This document shows positions 1-5,199 of a stretch of 5,755 nucleotides of DNA, piece by piece. Numbering within the stretch: the stretch's first letter is position 1; the number at the start of each line of letters is the position of its first letter. This stretch comes from Nocardioides sp. GTDB taxonomy: Bacteria; Actinomycetota; Actinomycetes; Propionibacteriales; Nocardioidaceae. The translations under genes were made by a program, and so were the position numbers. Where the stretch lies: the NCBI GenBank assembly GCA_031177735.1, contig JAPSKJ010000154.1:1-5755 (forward strand), in the 5' to 3' direction. The notes under the pieces are model-generated. The model was not told the DNA's origin and did not search any database. It saw only the letters and a list, made by a program, of their open reading frames with translations.

Positions 1-4
1 GGGC

Positions 5-24
5 GGTCCCCGGCCGGGATGACC
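5..24. terminator. weak GC-rich hairpin just past the end of the EEP-phosphodiesterase gene
   Basis: GGTC at 5-8 and GACC at 21-24 flank the 10-base palindrome CCCGGCCGGG at 9-18, so a short imperfect stem can form about 25 bases downstream of the minus-strand stop codon. There is no visible T-tract, and the flank beyond base 1 is outside the window. It could contribute to termination of the minus-strand gene, but in DNA this GC-rich such palindromes also arise by chance. Bases 1-48 otherwise contain no gene I can support. Confidence 0.2.
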
Positions 25-48
25 ATGCCGGGCGGATCCGGGCGGGTG

Positions 49-2028
49 CTAGGACCGCGGCATGTTGGGCGTGCTGGGCGGCAGCGGCGGGAAGACCTGC
101 AGGTCCTGGAACGGGTTGAACTCCACCCGGCTGCCCACCACGGCGGGGTAGCCGATCGCGCTCAGCGCCAGGTTGCCCACGCCGCCCACACGGATCGGGT
201 TGCTGCTGCCGTACGGCGGCTGAGCAGCACCCGGGCTGATGTAGCGCGGGTTCATCGCATACAGGTCGCCACCCGCAGGGACGGTCGGGCCCCACACGAC
301 CAGCGGCACGGTGTAGTTGCCGGCCTTGCCCTTCTTGCCCGCCGACCTGCCGACCCCGCCGGTGTCGGAGGTCACGATGACCAGCGTGGAGTGGGCGGTG
401 GCGGCGTTGCCGCGGATCGCGCCGAGCAGCCGGCCGATCTGCTTGTCGGCGGCCTCGACGGCCTGGGTGTACGCCGCCTTGCCCTTGCCGACCTCGGCGA
501 GGTCGCCCAGGTGCACGAACGACAGGGTGCGCGAGGCGAGCTTCTTGCGGGCCGCCTTGACCGCCGCCTTGTCGGTCGGCACCAGCGCCTTGGAGGTGAT
601 CTTCTTGCGGCCGTTGTCGGGACCGAAGGTGTCGGGGCGGCCGCCCTTCTTGTTCCACGACTGCCACAGCAGCCGGGCGGAGGCGTCGCTGCTGTAGAAG
701 CCAGTGCTGCCGCCGAAGTTCCGCACCATGTCGAAGGCGCTGTAGGTGTAGCCCTTCTTGGGGTGGATGGTGGAGGCGCGGCCGACCTTGCCGAGCTTCT
801 TCACCCCGTGGCCGCCGCGTTGCGGGCTGGCGGTGAGCAGGCTGACCGCGTTGGGCAGCGACCGGGTGCTCTCGACCAGCGTGCGGGCGTTGAGCGTGCT
901 GGCGCCCTGCTCGCGCAGCGCCGCGATGTTGGGGGTGTGGGCCTGGCCCACGGCCGAGGACCGCAGCCCCGGCACGTCGACGACGACGACCCGCTGCACG
1001 CCCGCGTTGCGGGCCGGGCTGGCCGGCACCGTCGCGTCGGCATAGATCATGGCGTGGTCGCTGACGGCCTGGCCGTCGGGATTGGTGGAGCTCGGCTTCA
1101 TGGACCGGTCGTCGTAGACGTAGTTGGTCCAGTCGACCTCCTGGGAGGCCATGATCCAGTTGATCGCGGCCGGCTGGAACATGCCGCAGCCCTCGGCCAC
1201 GGTGGACTTGTTGTAGTAGTTGTGCGACTGCGCCTCCGCCGGCGGGTTGGTGACCGAGCCGAGGTCGGCGGCCGACTCCATGTCGGTGGCCGCCGTGAAC
1301 GGGCAGTAGAACTCCTCGGTGTCGTTCATGTCGCCGGTGTAGAAGACCGGGACGTCGGGGCGCTGCGCCCGCAGCTGGTTGACCACCGCGGCGGCCATCT
1401 GCTGGTGCTGGTTGCGCAGGTGCTGGGCGGGGCCGTAGGTGTCGGCGGGGGAGTGCGTGTTCATCACCCAGATCTGCTGGCCGGTGCCGTTGTGGCGCAG
1501 CAGCACCATCGGGCGCTTCTGCATGCCGCCGTTGAAGTAGGGCGCGGTCCACGAGGTCTTGATGACCGGCGTCCAGACGTCGCGCCGCCACGCGATGCTG
1601 TTCTCGGTGAGCTTGTGGTCGAGGTCGCGGGCGTCGGGCCACAGGTCGTAGCTGCCGCCGGCGAGCTCGCGGAACCGGTCGTACTGGCGCGGCTGGAACT
1701 CCTGCAGACCGACGACCGTGAGCTGGGCGGACTCGATCAGCGGGACCGTGCGGTCCATGCGCTCGCGCCAACCGTCGAAGCCGGGCCGTCGGTCGGCGCC
1801 CTCGGTGTGCGAGGCACCCAGGATGTTGAAGCTGCCGATGCGGAACACCGTCGGCGGCGCCGGCGGCACGGCGGCGGCGCTCGTCGCCGCGGCCGTCGGC
1901 GCGGTGGGGCCGGTGCCCAGCGCCAGGGCGGTCGGGACGAGCGCCAGAGCGGCGGCGAGGGCGAGGCTGGTCAGGGTGCGGCGCGGGCGGGTCGCGTCCG
2001 AGCGGCTCGACCGGGTCATCAGGGACAT
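49..2028 (-). CDS. exported EEP-fold hydrolase fused to a degenerate phosphodiesterase/sulfatase-like domain
   Basis: Predicted exported protein of 659 residues, numbered from the ATG at 2028. Residues 1-50 form an export signal (RPRR, then an Ala/Leu-rich core); Sec is likely and Tat possible because of the RR. Residues 60-335 are an endonuclease/exonuclease/phosphatase (EEP) domain with the expected catalytic set: N68 (FNILGASH), E110 (GLQEF), H192 (NTHSPAD), D233 and N235 (GDMN), D324-H325 (SDH). The family cleaves phosphodiester or phosphomonoester bonds; substrate here is unknown. Residues 345-635 resemble alkaline-phosphatase-superfamily phosphodiesterases (GASTLNART, SLPN, SDTGG, YTVPLVVWGP, DLYAMNP), but the metal-binding positions are mostly substituted, suggesting a non-catalytic domain. 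GGAG at 2038-2041 lies 9 bases before the ATG; an in-frame TTG at 2031, 6 bases from it, is an alternative start. It is divergent from a paralogous EEP gene. The EEP call is firm; loss of activity in the second domain is inferred. Confidence 0.9.
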   Translation of the reverse strand: MSLMTRSSRSDATRPRRTLTSLALAAALALVPTALALGTGPTAPTAAATSAAAVPPAPPTVFRIGSFNILGASHTEGADRRPGFDGWRERMDRTVPLIESAQLTVVGLQEFQPRQYDRFRELAGGSYDLWPDARDLDHKLTENSIAWRRDVWTPVIKTSWTAPYFNGGMQKRPMVLLRHNGTGQQIWVMNTHSPADTYGPAQHLRNQHQQMAAAVVNQLRAQRPDVPVFYTGDMNDTEEFYCPFTAATDMESAADLGSVTNPPAEAQSHNYYNKSTVAEGCGMFQPAAINWIMASQEVDWTNYVYDDRSMKPSSTNPDGQAVSDHAMIYADATVPASPARNAGVQRVVVVDVPGLRSSAVGQAHTPNIAALREQGASTLNARTLVESTRSLPNAVSLLTASPQRGGHGVKKLGKVGRASTIHPKKGYTYSAFDMVRNFGGSTGFYSSDASARLLWQSWNKKGGRPDTFGPDNGRKKITSKALVPTDKAAVKAARKKLASRTLSFVHLGDLAEVGKGKAAYTQAVEAADKQIGRLLGAIRGNAATAHSTLVIVTSDTGGVGRSAGKKGKAGNYTVPLVVWGPTVPAGGDLYAMNPRYISPGAAQPPYGSSNPIRVGGVGNLALSAIGYPAVVGSRVEFNPFQDLQVFPPLPPSTPNMPRS

Positions 2029-2224
2029 CAAAGGGTGCTCCGTGTCAGGGGGAAGGTCTGGCAGGCTGCGCGGCTCATCGTAAGCCGGACACCGACGCTT
2101 CCCTGGAACCCGTGTGACGCATGTTCCTCCGCCCTAGTTGTCGCACCATGGTGGAATGTGCCCGCCCGCGAGCACGTGGGCGAGCAGGGCGCGGGACATC
2201 CATCGCAGGCAGGACGGGGGCGGC
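2029..2224. promoter_or_regulatory. shared intergenic region between two divergent EEP genes
   Basis: These 196 bases must carry the promoters of both divergent genes unless one lies further upstream in coding sequence. I see a possible minus-strand -10 (TACGAT, 2092 to 2087) but no convincing -35 at the right distance. On the plus strand there is a poor TGAC-containing -35-like element near 2114-2119 with only weak -10 candidates near 2135. Neither promoter call is strong. The most structured element is the inverted repeat at 2105-2127, listed separately. Confidence 0.45.
2105..2127. repeat. imperfect 23-base inverted repeat, candidate operator
   Basis: GGAAC at 2105-2109 is mirrored by GTTCC at 2123-2127. 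Around the centre at 2116 a further three of six base pairs match, giving 8 of 11 symmetric positions. It sits between the two divergent starts, where a dimeric regulator could control both genes. A 5-base outer arm can occur by chance, so this is a candidate only. Confidence 0.3.
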
Positions 2225-3310
2225 ATGAGCAGCACGCGGCCGCGGCGCCCCGCCCTCCTGGAGATCGGCGTCGCCGCCGTGATCGTGGCCATGCTGGCCG
2301 GTGTGGTCGCCCTCCAGCTGCGACTGGGCGGGTCGTCGGGAGGTGGCCCGGATGCTCCCGAGCGCACCGGCAGCGGTGAGGTCACCTCGGCCGGGGAGCC
2401 GAGCGGTTCGGCGAGTCCGGGCGCCGAGGTCACCACGGCGATGCCGACGGCGCCGGTGGTCACCGGCCTGCCGACCACCCCGACGAGCCCGACCGCGCCG
2501 GCCGAGGCGCTGCCGAGCGGCGCCTCGGACCTGGCCAGCCTCGCGGAGGGCATCGCGGTCCCGACCGCCTTCCGGATCGCCACGTTCAACGTGCTCGGCG
2601 CGTCCCACACCCGGCCCGGTGGCAAGGCCGCGTCGCGGCCCTCCGGCGCGGAGCGGATGCGGGGCGTGGTGCAGCTGCTGGCGGCGTACGCCGTCGACGT
2701 GGTCGGCTTCCAGGAGTTCGAGCCGGAGCAGTCCGAGGCCTTCGACGCGCTCGCGGGCTCGGCCTGGGACTCCTTCCCCGGGACCAGTGGCGGGGGAGAC
2801 GTGCGGCGCACCATCGCCTGGCGCACCGACACCTGGGAGCTGGTCGCCAAGCAGACGATGGCGCTGCCCTACTTCAACGGCGGCATCGTGCACTCCCCGT
2901 GGGTGCGGCTGCGCAACGTCGCCTCGGGCCGGGAGGTCTGGTTCGGCAACGTGCACAACCCGGCCGACACTCCCCAGTTCACCGGGCAGGAGCAGTACCG
3001 CGACGAGGCGCTGCGCCGTGAGATCGAGTGGGTCAACACCCTGCACGCGGACGGCACCCCCGTCGTCCTCATGGGTGACATGAACGAGCGGGAGGAGTTC
3101 TGGTGCACCATCGCCGCCCGGGCCCCCGTCGTGTCCGCCGACGGCAGCGGCTACTCCGAGCTGGGCTGCAGTCCGGCCGCCAACCTCGGCATCGACTGGA
3201 TCGTCGGCACCACCGGCTTCACCTTCTCCGGGTTCACCCGCGACCGCAGCGAGCTGGCGCAGTGGGCCTCCGACCACCCGATGGTCACCGCGCTCGCCCA
3301 GCTGCCCTGA
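2225..3310 (+). CDS. membrane-anchored EEP-fold phosphodiesterase/phosphatase-like protein
   Basis: A 361-residue protein with a short basic N-terminus (RPRRP), one hydrophobic helix at about residues 10-33, and a Ser/Thr/Pro/Ala/Gly-rich linker at about 36-112. An EEP-fold domain fills 115-361. The arginines before the helix predict N-in topology, so the catalytic domain should lie outside the membrane. Expected EEP catalytic residues are present: N122 (FNVLGASHT), E164 (GFQEF), H244 (NVHNPAD), D285 and N287 (GDMN), D350-H351 (SDH). C294 and C315 match cysteines in the neighbouring minus-strand protein, and PYFNGG and PADT are also shared, so the two are paralogs. I chose the ATG at 2225 because AGGACGGGGG at 2211-2220 precedes it and the anchor begins directly after it. 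A TTG at 2138 would add 29 residues with no membrane or domain character. Substrate is not identifiable; DNase, lipid phosphodiesterase and wall-polymer hydrolase all remain possible. Confidence 0.9.
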   Translation: MSSTRPRRPALLEIGVAAVIVAMLAGVVALQLRLGGSSGGGPDAPERTGSGEVTSAGEPSGSASPGAEVTTAMPTAPVVTGLPTTPTSPTAPAEALPSGASDLASLAEGIAVPTAFRIATFNVLGASHTRPGGKAASRPSGAERMRGVVQLLAAYAVDVVGFQEFEPEQSEAFDALAGSAWDSFPGTSGGGDVRRTIAWRTDTWELVAKQTMALPYFNGGIVHSPWVRLRNVASGREVWFGNVHNPADTPQFTGQEQYRDEALRREIEWVNTLHADGTPVVLMGDMNEREEFWCTIAARAPVVSADGSGYSELGCSPAANLGIDWIVGTTGFTFSGFTRDRSELAQWASDHPMVTALAQLP

Positions 3311-3348
3311 CCCCTGCGGCGGCGCACGCCCGATCCGACCCGACGCCC

Positions 3349-3354
3349 TAGACT
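3349..3354 (+). promoter_or_regulatory. -10 element of a probable leaderless promoter
   Basis: TAGACT matches the actinobacterial TANNNT -10 pattern and ends 7 bases before the ATG at 3362. Transcription starts typically fall about 6-8 bases after the -10, so the first transcribed base should be at or beside the A of the ATG. There is no purine-rich Shine-Dalgarno in the intervening CCGCCGC, which agrees with leaderless translation. No good -35 is visible 16-19 bases upstream. This implies the LicD-methyltransferase gene has its own promoter, even though the EEP gene ends only 51 bases upstream. Confidence 0.65.
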
Positions 3355-3361
3355 CCGCCGC

Positions 3362-4912
3362 ATGCCGTTGACTGACATCCGCGTCGACGACGAGGGCATC
3401 CTCGCCAAGGTCCGGCGGGAGGCGGTCGTCGACGTGCTCTTCGACGGGCGGCGGATCTTCTCCTACTGGCCGCAGCGCGACGGCACCCGCACCGGCGGGG
3501 GCTGGCTGATGCCGTGGCCCGAGGCCCTCGAGCGCTTCCTCGACGGCGTCACCGAGCTGAGCCTGGTCGAGCACGCGACGGGAGAGGTGCTCTTCCGTCA
3601 GGAGGTGCGGCTCGGCTCCGGCGAGGGCCGGATCGACTACGTGGACCATCAGGGTCGCCCGCTCGCGCTCGACAAGTACTTCAAGCGCTCGCACACCTTC
3701 GAGAGCTCCAGCGACGTCGAGCCGCTCATGGCGGCGATCGGCCGGGTGCTCGCGGCGCTGGAGGAGCACGCCGGGATCGAGGGCTTCCTCGCCTACGGCA
3801 CCTTGCTCGGCGCGGTCCGGGAGGGCCGCCTGCTCGGCCACGACAACGACGCCGACCTCGGCTACGTCTCACGCTTCTCCGAGCCGGCCGACGTGATCGG
3901 GGAGTCCTTCCGGATCCAGCGGGCGCTCGCCGCGGCCGGCTACACCATCACCCGCTACTCCGGCGCCGCCTTCAAGGTCGACGTCGAGGAGGCCGACGGC
4001 AGCATCCGCGGGCTCGACGTGTTCGGCGGCTTCCTGCGCGACGGCATGCTGCACCTGCTCGGCGAGATCCGGGTGCCGTTCGAGCGGGACTGGATCTTCC
4101 CGCTCGGCACCGCAACGCTGGAGGGCCACGAGTTCCCGGTGCCGGCCGACACCGACAAGCTGCTGTCGGCGACCTATGGCCCGAGCTGGCGCACGCCCGA
4201 TCCCGCCTTCCACTTCGAGACGCCGCCGTCGACGTACCGTCGCCTCAACGGATGGTTCCGGGGCTTCCGCACCGGCCGCGCCACCTGGGACCGCGCTTAC
4301 CACCCGGGCAGCTACGACCGCGGGCGCGGCACCTCCCCCCTGGCAGTCTGGGTCGCCGAGCGCGAGCCGGGCATGGGCTCCTTCGTCGACGTCGGCTGCG
4401 GCCGGGGCCGCGACGTCCTCCACATGGCCGGCCTCGGGGTCCCGTCGCTCGGCCTGGACTTCCAGCCGCGCTCGTTCCGGTTCTTCGAGCTCAAGCTGCG
4501 CGAGGAGCCCGATCCCAACGTCACCTTCCGGGTGTGCAACCTGCTCGAGCTGCGCCACCTCGGCGCCGCGACCGCGTACGCCGCCCGCCTCCCCGGCCCG
4601 CGCGTCATGATGGCCCGCCACCTGCTCGACGTGGTCCCGCCGGAGGGGCGCCGGGCACTGTGGACGCTGGCCGGCCGGGTGCTCCGCGAGCCCGGCGACC
4701 GGCTCTACCTGGAGTTCCTCACCCGCGCCGGCACCGACGGCTACGCCGAGGACCGCCACCTCGAGGTGCTCGACCCCGGCGTCGTGCTCGCCGAGCTGGC
4801 CGGCGCGGGTGCCACGGTGGAGACCCGTGAGGATTCCGACCAGACGGTCGACCCGGTCGCACCCGGCGCCGTCGCCTCGCGCACCTGCCGTATCGTCGCG
4901 CGGTGGTCGTAG
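3362..4912 (+). CDS. LicD-family phosphotransferase-like / class I SAM methyltransferase fusion protein
   Basis: A 516-residue protein with no signal or membrane segment, so probably cytoplasmic. Residues 1-105 form a region rich in predicted strands that I cannot assign. Residues about 115-285 match the LicD/fukutin-type nucleotidyltransferase fold: AYGTLLGAVREG (144-155), then HDNDADLGY (160-168) with acidic residues D161, D163 and D165, GLDVFGGF (217-224), and a C-terminal YGPSW block (272-276). LicD relatives transfer phosphocholine or similar phospho-substituents onto glycans. Residues about 335-516 are a class I SAM-dependent methyltransferase: motif I FVDVGCGRGRD (341-351), acidic D366 in GLDFQ, and ARHLLDVV (418-425). 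The ATG at 3362 is chosen because TAGACT lies 7 bases upstream, giving a leaderless start. Likely role (inference): adding a phosphoryl-linked group and a methyl group to a surface glycan. The family assignments are firm; the acceptor and the methylated atom are unknown. Confidence 0.9.
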   Translation: MPLTDIRVDDEGILAKVRREAVVDVLFDGRRIFSYWPQRDGTRTGGGWLMPWPEALERFLDGVTELSLVEHATGEVLFRQEVRLGSGEGRIDYVDHQGRPLALDKYFKRSHTFESSSDVEPLMAAIGRVLAALEEHAGIEGFLAYGTLLGAVREGRLLGHDNDADLGYVSRFSEPADVIGESFRIQRALAAAGYTITRYSGAAFKVDVEEADGSIRGLDVFGGFLRDGMLHLLGEIRVPFERDWIFPLGTATLEGHEFPVPADTDKLLSATYGPSWRTPDPAFHFETPPSTYRRLNGWFRGFRTGRATWDRAYHPGSYDRGRGTSPLAVWVAEREPGMGSFVDVGCGRGRDVLHMAGLGVPSLGLDFQPRSFRFFELKLREEPDPNVTFRVCNLLELRHLGAATAYAARLPGPRVMMARHLLDVVPPEGRRALWTLAGRVLREPGDRLYLEFLTRAGTDGYAEDRHLEVLDPGVVLAELAGAGATVETREDSDQTVDPVAPGAVASRTCRIVARWS

Positions 4913-4952
4913 TGGCCGTGCACGCACCGGGCCGCCCCGTGGAGGCCCCCAC

Positions 4953-4960
4953 AAGGAGGA
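4953..4960 (+). promoter_or_regulatory. near-perfect Shine-Dalgarno for the 71-residue gene
   Basis: AAGGAGGA is almost fully complementary to the 16S rRNA 3' tail and lies 7 bases before the ATG at 4968. It fixes the start codon of the small gene and suggests strong translation. This contrasts with the leaderless gene upstream and the weak site of the gene downstream. Confidence 0.85.
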
Positions 4961-4967
4961 ACCGCTG

Positions 4968-5183
4968 ATGGCGAAGCTGCCCAACCCGTTCGAGCTGCGC
5001 CGCCGGGTGGCCGAGCTCGAGGCCGAGGTGCAGGAGTGCCGCGCCGTCAACCTGCGGGTCGCGGAGCTGACCGACCTCGTCACCGAGCTGCTGGTGCCGC
5101 TGGCCGCCGCTCACCCCGACCTCCCGGAGGACGCCCGCGCTCGCATGCAGGCCGTGCTCGACCGCTACCACCAGAGCCTCTGA
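4968..5183 (+). CDS. small coiled-coil protein, possibly DUF6752-like
   Basis: A 71-residue protein starting MAKLPNPFELRRRV, with no signal peptide or membrane segment. Residues 8-46 form one long amphipathic helix with regular a/d heptad positions: L10, V14, L17, V21, C24, N28, V31, T35, V38, L42, L45. The asparagine at an 'a' position is typical of parallel dimeric coiled coils. A Pro-containing turn (PDLPED, 50-55) leads to a second short helix at about 54-69. The start is fixed by AAGGAGGA at 4953-4960. It resembles small actinobacterial proteins that I recall being annotated DUF6752, but I cannot confirm that here. It is 55 bases after the LicD-methyltransferase gene and 16 before the sulfotransferase, so it may be co-transcribed with either. 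A role as a dimeric adaptor for those glycan-modifying enzymes is a guess from position; no function is known to me. Confidence 0.85.
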   Translation: MAKLPNPFELRRRVAELEAEVQECRAVNLRVAELTDLVTELLVPLAAAHPDLPEDARARMQAVLDRYHQSL

Positions 5184-5199
5184 CGAAAGCGTCTCCCTG

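Noticed and set aside
28..45. Tandem copies of CCGGGCGG ten bases apart near the left edge
   Set aside because: Short GC-only repeats of this length are expected by chance here, and they have no partner elsewhere in the window.
2138..2224. Upstream TTG start that would extend the anchored EEP protein by 29 residues
   Set aside because: The extension has no domain character and puts 29 extra residues before the basic patch and membrane helix. The ATG at 2225 has a better purine-rich site just upstream and gives a normal anchor topology.
19..2379. Very long plus-strand open frame (786 codons) antisense to the EEP-phosphodiesterase gene and running into the next gene
   Set aside because: Its translation is a low-complexity Arg/Gly/Val/Ala-rich mixture without domains, whereas the opposite strand encodes a coherent protein with catalytic motifs. 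Long antisense frames are expected where third codon positions are almost all G or C.
2075..3841. Long minus-strand open frame (588 codons) opposite the anchored EEP gene and the start of the LicD gene
   Set aside because: It has no recognisable motif, crosses two well-supported genes, and has the composition of a GC-rich shadow frame.
4929..4948. GGGCC...GGCCC hairpin between the LicD-methyltransferase gene and the coiled-coil gene
   Set aside because: Only a 5-base stem with a 10-base loop and no T-tract. It is too weak to call a terminator in DNA of this composition, and a strong ribosome site follows immediately.
3869..5083. Long minus-strand open frame opposite the LicD-methyltransferase gene
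   Set aside because: No domain or ribosome site is visible, and the plus strand carries clear LicD and methyltransferase motifs over the same bases.
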